Shown piece after piece: positions 43,971-52,378 of a stretch of 64,000 bases of DNA. The stretch is from NCBI RefSeq assembly GCF_000359745.1, contig NZ_AQHN01000088.1, forward strand, positions 1-64,000, in the 5' to 3' direction. A model generated the notes under the pieces. It searched no databases, had not been told where the DNA came from, and saw nothing but the letters and a program-made list of their open reading frames with translations. The stretch is from Rhizobium freirei PRF 81 (GTDB lineage Bacteria > Pseudomonadota > Alphaproteobacteria > Rhizobiales > Rhizobiaceae). Within the stretch, counting starts at the first letter, position 1. Every line of letters begins with the position of its first letter. The translations under genes were made by a program, and so were the position numbers.

Positions 43971-44583
43971 GGCTGAGCAAATGTAACGGGGCTAAAGGGA
44001 CTATTCTGCTTCAGCGCTTTCAGGTGCCTTTCAGCTGCCCGTTATAACTTTGGTCCGTGCGAGTTGCTTACGCCCCCAATCAAGCGCTCGCACGCGGTGC
44101 CCCAATAAGGCTCCAGCTCTGCCTCGGGTCAACGAGGCAGAGCTCCTCGCCTGCGATCTCCTCGATCAATGATTTTCGACTTTGCAATCAAGCGCTCCCG
44201 ACCATTGCAATTCGTCGGGAACTCACGGGCAAGTTCGACCTTTGTGAAAACAATGTTCCCGGCATCTCGCGTCTGCGCCGCGGACGCTCCGGCTCTGCAA
44301 TCGTAAACTCACACGCCGAGCGATATATTGGGGATCAGAGGTCTGGGGCTAAGAAAAGCACCGATCATTTAGCGTCTATGGTCGCGCATATGATCGCCCA
44401 GCGCCATGCTAATCGCATGGCCTTTCCATTCGTAAGCCGCGATTTTACAGCCCGGCTCTCCGGCGGTTAGCCCTTAAGGCTGTCGGCTTGCCCCGATGCT
44501 GGGGCCGATGGTTGCGAAATATGGCAAGATTTTTTCGTCAAACTATACTTCGCACAATGAGAAATAATCGCCAAGAAGAAGTA
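43971..44583. other. 613-base region without a gene
   Basis: No frame is convincing; a 137-codon plus-strand frame at 44057 has no family likeness and no ribosome site. The region holds a perfect 12-bp hairpin at 44115-44144, listed separately. It separates the GntR remnant from the LuxR-type gene, whose stop lies at the right edge. Confidence 0.5.
44115..44144. repeat. Perfect 12-bp inverted repeat
   Basis: AGCTCTGCCTCG and CGAGGCAGAGCT pair without mismatch around GGTCAA. No T-run follows on either strand and no gene ends nearby, so it may be a protein-binding dyad, a small-RNA stem or a remnant of mobile DNA. Confidence 0.6.
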
Positions 44584-45387
44584 TTACCGAACAAGCTCGC
44601 GAATCTTGTAGGCGACTTCGGTTCGGTTCGTCGCATTTAGCTTCTTCATGATGTTGCGAATGTGCACTTTGACGGTGCTTTCGCAAAGATCCATCTCATA
44701 GGCGATGATCTTGTTTGCCTTGCCCCGCCGCAGCGCTTCCGCGACCACGACTTCGCGCGGTGTAAACAGGCTGTCGAGGCAGCAATTTCGGCTGGCCACA
44801 GGGGCGATTGCTTCCTTGGCCGCCAGCAGGCTGCTTGCCGGCACGAAGACACCGCCCGCGCGTGCGAGCGCCACAGCTTCCGCGGCAACCTTTATTCCGA
44901 CGCTCGTCGGGATGTAGCCGCGCGCGCCGCATTCCAGCGCATGCAATAGTTGAGCAAGCTCATCGCCGTCTGCCCCCACGATCACGGGGCTAGTCTGGAA
45001 CCGTTCCACCAAGGCACAGATCTTGGCACTGACGTCGGCATCGGAAACCTTGCGTCCGCCGATCATGAAAAGCACGGCGGATGGCAATACTTCCATATTG
45101 CGCATGTGCCATTCGTCCAGCGACCCGACGGTAACGATATGCAGGGCGCTGTCGCACTCCGTCAAACTCTTCGATAGGCACTCGCGATCCAGCGCGCGGG
45201 AATCGATGAGAAGGATGTAGTCTTCCCACTCATCGATATCGGCCGCGATAAACGGCTTCAAGGCGTCGGATGTCCGAACTGAAATGATACGTGCGCCCGG
45301 TTCTGCGATGAATTTGTCACCTGTGAGCGATTGTCCAATCATGGCCGCTGTCCCCAACTCTAAATTTTGATTTTGTATTTTTTGCAA
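44584..45387 (-). CDS. LuxR/NarL-type transcriptional regulator
   Basis: A 267-residue regulator. The C-terminal LuxR helix-turn-helix (about 200-262) has LFTPREVVVAEALRRGKANK and CESTVKVHIRNIMKKL. The N-terminal 150 residues resemble a receiver-like domain, but a phosphoryl Asp cannot be placed with confidence. TTG at 45387 has GAGG 4-7 bases upstream; ATG 45342 is the alternative start. The upstream region is AT-rich. The protein is of the type that controls exopolysaccharide genes in rhizobia, and such genes follow at 46.5-50.2 kb; a regulatory link is inferred. Confidence 0.85.
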   Translation of the reverse strand: MQKIQNQNLELGTAAMIGQSLTGDKFIAEPGARIISVRTSDALKPFIAADIDEWEDYILLIDSRALDRECLSKSLTECDSALHIVTVGSLDEWHMRNMEVLPSAVLFMIGGRKVSDADVSAKICALVERFQTSPVIVGADGDELAQLLHALECGARGYIPTSVGIKVAAEAVALARAGGVFVPASSLLAAKEAIAPVASRNCCLDSLFTPREVVVAEALRRGKANKIIAYEMDLCESTVKVHIRNIMKKLNATNRTEVAYKIRELVR

Positions 45388-45601
45388 CTTCCTCAGTATT
45401 TACTCGATTTAGAGAGCATATAATCCGTTTGAGTCGAGGCTTTTCTTCGTTTTTCATCTCGGTCCCCTCTATTTTAGATTTATATGAACGTATTAATTGC
45501 TTATTTTTCCCTCTGGTGCATTAACATATGTTAATATTGAAGTGAAATATTAAACATAATAGTAGTTTTAATCTCTATTTATAATGGAGGCCAAGCACCA
45601 C
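45388..45601. promoter_or_regulatory. AT-rich intergenic region
   Basis: 214 bases of strongly AT-rich DNA between two minus-strand regulator genes, with stretches such as TTAACATATGTTAA (a 14-base palindrome near 45523-45536). It holds the LuxR-type gene's promoter and perhaps sites for a global regulator. The composition contrasts with the flanking genes. Confidence 0.45.
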
Positions 45602-46273
45602 TCAAATAACGGTTGTGTCAAAATCGGACTCGTCGAAGTCAACGAGATCCGCCAGACGCGCGCGATCGAGAAAGGCAACGATACCGTTGCGGAAGGACAG
45701 CAGGCCGGCTTCACGCATGTCCCTGAGTACACGATTTATGTGCACCGTCGATAAACCGACGGCATCGCCAATATCTGCTTGGGTCAAAGGACAATCGAAG
45801 TATTCGGAGTTGGCACAATCCCGTGAGATGCCGACACGAGTTCCAAGCTCGAGCAGCATGTAGCCGGTTCTCTCGAGCGCATCGCGCCGCCCGATATTGG
45901 CGAGCCTCTCCGACATGCGCACCTGATGCCGCACCAATTCGGCAATGACAATACGATAGAAGTATGTCGGCGCTTCGACTTTCGGAAGCGCGGTGAAATC
46001 TGGGAAAGCCGTCACCGTCACATTGGTAATCGCCCGTACGGTCTCGCGTGAAAGCGCTGCCAAGGAAGTCGAAATCATATCGCCGCGCAGCACGAATTCC
46101 GTGACGAAGCGAGTACCGTTCGGCAGCATCTTGCTGCTTGCAGCCCACCCGTTCAGCACAAAGAGAAGACGCGGCATATCGTCTCCATAGCCGCAGATCT
46201 CACTCCCCGCAACGAAGGTTCGTGCGACACCACCGAGGCTTCGAACATACTCAATCGGAATCTGTGCCGCCAT
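45602..46273 (-). CDS. Crp/Fnr-family transcriptional regulator
   Basis: A 223-residue regulator. The N-terminal cyclic-nucleotide-binding-like domain (about 15-130) lacks the Cys residues of Fnr, and a cAMP-binding signature is not evident. The C-terminal winged helix (about 145-215) has LTQADIGDAVGLSTVHINRV, typical of the family. ATG 46273 is chosen because GAGGGG precedes it by 8 bases; a start at 46300 would add nine residues. It is flanked by AT-rich DNA on both sides. The ligand is unknown. Confidence 0.9.
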   Translation of the reverse strand: MAAQIPIEYVRSLGGVARTFVAGSEICGYGDDMPRLLFVLNGWAASSKMLPNGTRFVTEFVLRGDMISTSLAALSRETVRAITNVTVTAFPDFTALPKVEAPTYFYRIVIAELVRHQVRMSERLANIGRRDALERTGYMLLELGTRVGISRDCANSEYFDCPLTQADIGDAVGLSTVHINRVLRDMREAGLLSFRNGIVAFLDRARLADLVDFDESDFDTTVI

Positions 46274-46300
46274 GCCGTCATCCCCTCGACGGAAGACCAT

Positions 46301-46526
46301 ATCCAGAATGTTCCGCGGACCATCTGAAATTATAGTCTTTGCGAGTTCAAATCTCTTAGTACCATAGAAAATCCGTAGTGTCTCCGATGTAAATCAATCT
46401 TTGGTATTTCTGGAAGCTCCATCACTCTCGCGGACCCGCCTCATATGCTTCTTGCGAGATGGTAATATTTCGGACTAATTACTTAATTTATAATATAAAA
46501 TATAGAAATATTTTGCGGTAGGCATG
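46301..46526. promoter_or_regulatory. AT-rich region upstream of the Crp/Fnr-type gene
   Basis: 226 bases with no gene. The part from about 46480 is almost pure A/T. It contains the promoter of the Crp/Fnr-type gene and the end of the polysaccharide transcript. No clear terminator stem is visible. Confidence 0.4.
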
Positions 46527-47747
46527 CTATACTTGAAGCGCAGGATATTGATCACTTTCGATCAGGTGCCGACGCATGTTGGAAACTCCGGCTCGCGCCT
46601 CCGCAACTGTCAGATGATGTCGAAGGGCTTCAATCGTCTCCTTCTGGGCTGCCTTCAGCAGCAGCACGACATGCTCTGGTGGTGGCGATGACTCCTTTAT
46701 GAAATAGGCCTCGCGCCCGACAGAATTGAAGAATCCCTCGACCTTTTTGTCCCAACCCAACCCGACATGCGGGATCCTGAGCGCATAGGCCGCAATGCAG
46801 GCGTGCAGCCGATGAGCCAGAATTACATTCATAGACTGTATTGTCTCTATCAGATCCACCGGAAGTCGCGGTCGTCCGGAAACAGTCAGAGTGCCGGCAG
46901 CAATGGCACGATGCTTGGCAACCGAATTGCGGATGCTCTCCGCAAAAGCCTGATCTTCACGGGCTCCATTGCAGAACAAGACGACGCGTTGGCCGTCATC
47001 CAGAAGTAATCCGATCAAATCCCTATAAGCGGCTATACTCGAAAACGGTATGCCGGAAACCGTGGCACGACCATGTCTCCGGAGGATCAGTGGGTTGGTG
47101 ATACATAGGCCTATGGTCATTGGGTCCGTCGGCAGCGAAACACGCTCTCCAGGAGTTGATGAAGCTTGAAGCAGCAACCCGGGATCGCGCGCGATTTTGG
47201 CGCTCGGTCCCTCGGGAAAGTGCTCGGACCAGGCATCCTGCGCAAAACCATCGCGCACGGAAAGATGGACAAGACGCGTCTGCTTCAATCGTGCAAAGAG
47301 ATGATAGGCCGGCTCCGACCAGTGGTTGCTGACGCCGACTGCGTAAATCGCCAGCGGGCGATCGTGTCGGGAGACGCAGTCAAGCACTGTGCCGATCTTC
47401 AGCGGGAAATTCAGGTCGTCGTCCTGAAACAGATTGCCGCCACCGATCACGACAGCATCGGCGGAGACGATCTTATCCTCCCACTGCGCGCGGAGCTTGT
47501 TCAGGCGGTGTTCGAGCGCGGCGCGGACAAGCCGCCGGCGGATGACTGCGGGTAGCCAGCGTAGCAGACCGAGCGCGAGGCGCCTGCGCCTGCCATGGCC
47601 TGCGGCAAAGGCCTGGCGTCCCGCAAGATCGATCGTCTCCACTTCGATCCCGCCCCTACCGCTCGCCAATGCAAGTTCGACACATTCGGCGAGCAATCCG
47701 TCGCCTAGATTTTCGCTATATTTCACATTGAAAACAACGATTTTCAT
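46527..47747 (-). CDS. Polysaccharide pyruvyl transferase family protein
   Basis: A 406-residue enzyme of the PS_pyruv_trans family, which adds ketal-linked pyruvate to sugars of exopolysaccharides. Family blocks include NLGDGLLAECVELAL at the N-terminus, VIGGGNLFQDDDL (about residue 100) and the C-terminal MNVILAHRLHACIAAYALRIP, whose His is conserved. Its start overlaps the stop of the upstream membrane protein by ATGA. It probably decorates a polysaccharide assembled or ligated by that protein; PEP is the expected donor. Confidence 0.88.
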   Translation of the reverse strand: MKIVVFNVKYSENLGDGLLAECVELALASGRGGIEVETIDLAGRQAFAAGHGRRRRLALGLLRWLPAVIRRRLVRAALEHRLNKLRAQWEDKIVSADAVVIGGGNLFQDDDLNFPLKIGTVLDCVSRHDRPLAIYAVGVSNHWSEPAYHLFARLKQTRLVHLSVRDGFAQDAWSEHFPEGPSAKIARDPGLLLQASSTPGERVSLPTDPMTIGLCITNPLILRRHGRATVSGIPFSSIAAYRDLIGLLLDDGQRVVLFCNGAREDQAFAESIRNSVAKHRAIAAGTLTVSGRPRLPVDLIETIQSMNVILAHRLHACIAAYALRIPHVGLGWDKKVEGFFNSVGREAYFIKESSPPPEHVVLLLKAAQKETIEALRHHLTVAEARAGVSNMRRHLIESDQYPALQV

Positions 47748-49264
47748 CGAAGTTCTCCAGCGATACGCAAACTGAGGCCGGATTTGGCCTCTGTGTGCTG
47801 AGCCTTGACGCCGAATGCGGCAATGCCCCCTGCGAGGATGTAAAACATCAGCCCGATATCATACACGGTACCAGAGGCGATCGCAGAAACGAGAACGGTG
47901 ACGAGCCCGGCCTTGGCGGAGCGCACGATCGCGGCGGTCTCTCGCGACGGATACGGGAAACGCCCGTCTGCCGTAAGCAGCCGGCTGACGAACACTGTAA
48001 AGAGCAGCGTGCCGAACAGCCCGACATTGGACAGAAGCACGAGACCGAAGCTTGATGCGCGGGCGCTTCCAAGGCCGGCACCGAAGCCATTCGTGTCCAG
48101 GAAAGCCCGATAAGCCATGGCGTTCCACATGAAGCGCTCGCGCCCGGACTGACTATCGGCTTTGGAGAACAGCATTTCGTCAAGAAAGTCGTGCAGACCA
48201 TGGGCCAGATCCGGCATGACAATGAGAACGAAGAAGATGGCGAGCGGCATGCTCGCCAGAATGGACACAATCAGGACGGGCCGTCCCGCACCAGGCTCGC
48301 GACGAGCCGCCAGAAATGACTGCAGGCTGAGAAAAGGCAGGATTGCGGCGAGCCCGACAAGCGCGGTCGCTGACGTCGACAGGATCAGCGCCACCACTAG
48401 CAAGCCCGCGAAAGTGCCTGTGATGGTCGAGCGTATACCGCTGAGCCACAGGCTGGTGACTATGGAAAAGAGGACGAGCGTGAAGTCGGCGAATGCGGAG
48501 GCTTCAGGAAAGGTTCCCGAAATGCGCTTCAATCCCCCCTTCTCGGCATTGGTCAAAAGTGCGTAATTGGCCGTCCGCACGAAGCTCAACAGCGATTCCG
48601 TATGGGTGAAATGGGTGATTATGTCGGCAAGTGCGAAGCCGAGATCGACACTCGAGACGATCAATATCCCTTTGACAAAGGTAGAGGGCATGGCGTCACG
48701 CCGGAAAAAGGCGAAGGTAGCGATGAAGCAGATGAGACCGCCGACCGCGTAGACCGATTGCGTGATGTTATTTGAGGAGAAGCGCAGCGGCACCAGCGCA
48801 ATGAAGCTGTGAGCGCTTACCGAGCGCTCGACAGTCATTGTCTGCGTCATGCCCTGGAACATTCGCGGGAAGAAAATCGCTGTAAAGATTCCGAATGCGG
48901 TCAGAAGCAGCAGGAAGAACCCCGGGCGCCAGGGAATCAACGCGGCGAGAAATGGTCCCTCCCCATAAGCTGCGAACAACCGAATGGCGAAGAACACCAG
49001 AAATAAGCTCGGCACGAGCACTGACGCGCCGCCGAGACCCGGCACGCTGAAGGCGGCAGCCGCACCAAACACGGTCGACTGGATCATGATGACAAACGAC
49101 CATCGGACAGGCGTCATCAACGTCACAACACCAACGATCAGTGTTACAAGCCCCATGACATTCATTTTTAGGTAATCCAGCCGCTTTGCGTATTGCTGTC
49201 GCAAGCTACCACGTCGCCCATGCAGCTGTATTTCCGCCTTCTCTAAGCCTTTTGGACGACGCAT
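47744..49264 (-). CDS. O-antigen ligase/polymerase-like membrane protein
   Basis: A 506-residue integral membrane protein with about ten to twelve hydrophobic helices, beginning with LVTLIVGVVTLMTPVRWSFV. A periplasmic loop of about 60 residues (around 350-410) contains the segment SQSGRERFMWNAMAYRAFL before GFGAGLGSARASS. This is the pattern of Wzy/WaaL/RfaL-type polymerases and ligases. The start at 49264 gives a basic 35-residue cytoplasmic tail; a start at MNVMGL would also be possible. It is coupled to the pyruvyl transferase and faces a divergent GH16 glycanase gene. Confidence 0.82.
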   Translation of the reverse strand: MRRPKGLEKAEIQLHGRRGSLRQQYAKRLDYLKMNVMGLVTLIVGVVTLMTPVRWSFVIMIQSTVFGAAAAFSVPGLGGASVLVPSLFLVFFAIRLFAAYGEGPFLAALIPWRPGFFLLLLTAFGIFTAIFFPRMFQGMTQTMTVERSVSAHSFIALVPLRFSSNNITQSVYAVGGLICFIATFAFFRRDAMPSTFVKGILIVSSVDLGFALADIITHFTHTESLLSFVRTANYALLTNAEKGGLKRISGTFPEASAFADFTLVLFSIVTSLWLSGIRSTITGTFAGLLVVALILSTSATALVGLAAILPFLSLQSFLAARREPGAGRPVLIVSILASMPLAIFFVLIVMPDLAHGLHDFLDEMLFSKADSQSGRERFMWNAMAYRAFLDTNGFGAGLGSARASSFGLVLLSNVGLFGTLLFTVFVSRLLTADGRFPYPSRETAAIVRSAKAGLVTVLVSAIASGTVYDIGLMFYILAGGIAAFGVKAQHTEAKSGLSLRIAGELR

Positions 49265-49352
49265 CGGCCGAAGTCAGTCCTATACCATAGGAATTATGGC
49301 GTTCATGTTGGCTTGCATGGATCACGTCTTACCAACCTGCCGTGCTCGATGC

Positions 49353-50159
49353 ATGACCAGCCGCCGAGCGCTTCTTCACGCGTCGGTTGCCACGGCGCTC
49401 GTTGCCATCTGCGATGCCAAGATGGCATATGCCGGCGATACCGGCGATGCGCTTGATGTCGATAACATGACGTTGACCTTTCAGGATCATTTCGACACGC
49501 TCAGCATCTCTGCCTGGGGACCTGGCACACGCTGGATTGCTCATACGCCCTGGAACGGCGATTTCGGAGGTGCCCGCTTCTCAGATCCGAGCGGCGAGTT
49601 CCCCTTTGCAATACAGGACGGGATGCTGCGCATCACCGCCGCGCGCGATGGCAAGGGCTTATGGCGCTCAGGCCTGATCGCATCCGTCGATGGTGACGGA
49701 AATGGCTTCGCCCAGCAATATGGTTACTTCGAGATGCGTGCGCGGCTACCTGATGGGCCGGGCGTGTGGCCGGCATTCTGGCTGATTGGCAAGGATCGTT
49801 CCAATGCCACTGCTGAAATAGACGTGATCGAATATTATGGCGATAAGCCTGGAGGCTATTCCTCGACGGTGCATGTCTGGCATCGCGACGGCCGGCACGA
49901 TTCCGACTATTCCCGCATCAAGGCGTTCTCCGTGGCAAACCCTGCCGACATGCATAGCTATGGCGTGAAAATCGATTCAGACTTCATACGTATGTATTTC
50001 GATGGAAGTCTCGTGTGGAAAACCAAAGTTCTGCCGGAGCATCGCCAGCCGATGTATATGCTCATCGATCTCGGCATCGTCGACGGTATAACGAAGGTCG
50101 CTGCCGCCGACCCATCCTTTATGTTTGTCGACTATGTCAGAGCCTACCAGTTCCGGTAG
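49353..50159 (+). CDS. Secreted GH16 family endo-glycanase
   Basis: A 268-residue glycoside hydrolase family 16 enzyme. The catalytic signature EIDVIE has the nucleophile Glu155 and acid/base Glu160. The flanking segments GYFEMRARLPDGPGVWPAFW and PMYMLIDLGI fit beta-jelly-roll glucanases such as rhizobial ExoK/ExsH. ATG 49353 begins a Tat-like signal (TSRRALLHASVATALVA); the open frame extends 19 codons upstream without a signal. It is likely a secreted enzyme that trims the polysaccharide made by the divergent genes. Confidence 0.88.
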   Translation: MTSRRALLHASVATALVAICDAKMAYAGDTGDALDVDNMTLTFQDHFDTLSISAWGPGTRWIAHTPWNGDFGGARFSDPSGEFPFAIQDGMLRITAARDGKGLWRSGLIASVDGDGNGFAQQYGYFEMRARLPDGPGVWPAFWLIGKDRSNATAEIDVIEYYGDKPGGYSSTVHVWHRDGRHDSDYSRIKAFSVANPADMHSYGVKIDSDFIRMYFDGSLVWKTKVLPEHRQPMYMLIDLGIVDGITKVAAADPSFMFVDYVRAYQFR

Positions 50160-50464
50160 GCGCTTCATCATCATTGCCTCGGCAACTCATCTCGGCCTGC
50201 CGCATACCTATGCGCGGCAGATGCAAGCATTCTCAAACCGATCCTCATGGCGTCGCGCGTAATGCTTTCGGTCGAGTTGCGCTGGCCGCATCGAACCTCT
50301 CAGACGAAATGGCTACGCTCCGATCCGACTTACGACTTTCGATGGTGAGAACAGTTATCCCAATGATCAACTGGTGCTTTTGCCACAGCGTGAAATTCTG
50401 CGGTGGACGATGAAGCATCTCGCATCGCGTCGTCGTCAGTCGCAGGACAACCAGGAGAGCGATA
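50160..50464. other. 305-base leader before the assembly-line operon
   Basis: No gene is supportable. The region must carry the promoter of the NRPS/PKS operon. AGGAGAG at 50453-50459 is a strong ribosome site for the first synthetase gene. No operator or riboswitch was recognised. Confidence 0.5.
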
Positions 50465-52378
50465 ATGATCGACCGCGAGGCTCAAGCAGAAGTAGCTGGC
50501 CCAGCAAGCCTGCACTACGATCGCAATCTTTGCCTTCATGAAATGCTGCGCAGCCAAGCTAGCGCGGCACCGGAGGCGACGGCCCTCGTCTTCGGCGACA
50601 CCCGCATCAACTATCGCGATCTTGATCGCATATCCGACGCGCTCGCACAGTACCTGATCGGCGCCGGCGTTCAAAAGGCCGATATCGTCGGCCTCTTCCT
50701 GCCGCGAAGCGTCAATGCGGTCATCTGCACCCTGGCCATTCTGAAAGCCGGCGGCGCCTATCTTCCCCTGGATCCTGCATTTCCGGTCGAGCACCTCGAT
50801 TTCGTTATCGCGGAATGTGCTCCGAAGGTCGTTTTTGTCGACCCCGCCTATGCCGACAAGCTGGCAAGCGTGCCGAGCATGAGCGGTCAGGTCATCGAGG
50901 CAGATGCCTTGATCGCCGAGATGGCGCGCCAAACTGGGACTGCCGCACCCACCGTGGAGATAACGGGCGGCGATCTCGCCTATGTCATGTACACCTCTGG
51001 CTCGACCGGGCGGCCCAAGGGCACGATGATCTGCCATCGCAGCATCGCCAGGGTTGTCCTGGACCAGACCTATATCGATTTCCGTCGCGATGATGTCGTT
51101 CTACACACCGCCACCATCTCCTTCGACGCTTCGACCTTTGAAATCTGGGGTGCGCTTCTCAATGGTTGCACATTGGCGATCATGCCCGACGCCGATTTCT
51201 CCATTTCGCGTCTGACAGACTTCATGCGGGCAACGGATGTGAGCATCTCCTTCCTCACGACAGGACTGTTCAATCTCTTTGCCGACCATGGCCACGCATC
51301 CCTGCCGAGGCTTCGGCACATTCTCTTCGGCGGCGAGGTCGGCTCGGCTGTTCACGCCCGACGCTTTCTGGAGCACCATCCTGGTTGCAGGCTCAGCAAT
51401 GTCTATGGGCCGACCGAGACGACCGTTTTTGCCACCGCCTTCCCGGTCTTGCCTAGCTTTTCCGGCCCGGAGCTGCCGATCGGCAAGGCTATTGCTCATA
51501 CGGGGATCGCGATATTGGACGAGGAGCTGCGCATCCTTCCTGCCGGCATTGAAGGTCAATTGGCGATATCGGGCGACGGCCTTGCCATCGGCTATTTCAA
51601 GCGGCCTGAGCTGACGGAGCAGAAATTCGTGACTGTCGAGACCAAGGATGGCAGGACACGCTTCTATCTGACGGGCGACGTGGCCTGCCTGAAGCCGGAC
51701 GGCACCGTCACCTTCAAGGGGCGTCGCGACCGGCAGATCAAGATCAACGGCAAACGCATCGAGCTCGATGAAATCGAAGCCGCGCTCAGGCGCGATCCAC
51801 GCCTTGCCGATGGCGTCGTGCTTTGCCATACGCAGGGCGAAAACCTGAAGCGCGTCGTTGCCTATCTGTGCCCGAAGGAGAGCCATTTAGGCGCGGGCGC
51901 CGACCTGGCGCAAGGCGTCATGGCGACGCTGCGCGCCGCTCTTCCGGCCTACATGATCCCGAATGCCGCGGTCATCGTGGACGCCTTGCCGCTGACACCG
52001 GCGGGCAAAGTCGATCGCTCGAAACTGCTGCCTCCGCCGATCGAAGCCCAGACACGGCCAACGGACACCAGGAGCCTGACTGAAGAGCTGCTGACGACCC
52101 TGTGGCAAGACGCATTGGCTCTCGAAAGCGTCGATCTCGACAGGAACTTCTTCGACCTCGGCGGCACCTCCCTGCAGCTCTTGGAGATTCATGCCGGCCT
52201 TGAAGAGGCGCTCGGTCGCGCGATCGATGTGGTCGCGTTGCTGCGTTATCCGACAATTCGGGAACTGGCGCTTCATCTGGATGGGCGCACGCCAGGCCCG
52301 ACACGCATTGCCGCCGCCGCTCAGCGCGCAGCACTTCAGAAAAAGGCTATTTCTCATATCCGCAGGAGCTCTCTATGA
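50465..52378 (+). CDS. NRPS loading module: adenylation-PCP
   Basis: A 637-residue NRPS protein without a condensation domain, so it starts a chain. The adenylation domain covers about 20-540, with motifs YVMYTSGSTGRPKGT (A3), SNVYGPTETT (A5), YLTGDVA (A7), GRRDRQIKINGKRIELDEIE (A8) and LTPAGKVDR (A10). A carrier domain follows, with phosphopantetheine Ser569 in DLGGTSLQ. Lining up the ten specificity positions with GrsA gives D-A-F-F-L-G-V-V-F-K. The Asp marks an alpha-amino acid and the rest resembles codes for branched aliphatic residues (Ile/Val). It overlaps the next gene by ATGA, so the aminoacyl-PCP is handed to the PKS module encoded there. Confidence 0.93.
   Translation: MIDREAQAEVAGPASLHYDRNLCLHEMLRSQASAAPEATALVFGDTRINYRDLDRISDALAQYLIGAGVQKADIVGLFLPRSVNAVICTLAILKAGGAYLPLDPAFPVEHLDFVIAECAPKVVFVDPAYADKLASVPSMSGQVIEADALIAEMARQTGTAAPTVEITGGDLAYVMYTSGSTGRPKGTMICHRSIARVVLDQTYIDFRRDDVVLHTATISFDASTFEIWGALLNGCTLAIMPDADFSISRLTDFMRATDVSISFLTTGLFNLFADHGHASLPRLRHILFGGEVGSAVHARRFLEHHPGCRLSNVYGPTETTVFATAFPVLPSFSGPELPIGKAIAHTGIAILDEELRILPAGIEGQLAISGDGLAIGYFKRPELTEQKFVTVETKDGRTRFYLTGDVACLKPDGTVTFKGRRDRQIKINGKRIELDEIEAALRRDPRLADGVVLCHTQGENLKRVVAYLCPKESHLGAGADLAQGVMATLRAALPAYMIPNAAVIVDALPLTPAGKVDRSKLLPPPIEAQTRPTDTRSLTEELLTTLWQDALALESVDLDRNFFDLGGTSLQLLEIHAGLEEALGRAIDVVALLRYPTIRELALHLDGRTPGPTRIAAAAQRAALQKKAISHIRRSSL

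Noticed and set aside
44057..44470. 137-codon plus-strand frame
   Set aside because: Composition is not protein-like, there is no ribosome site, and the frame runs through a perfect hairpin.
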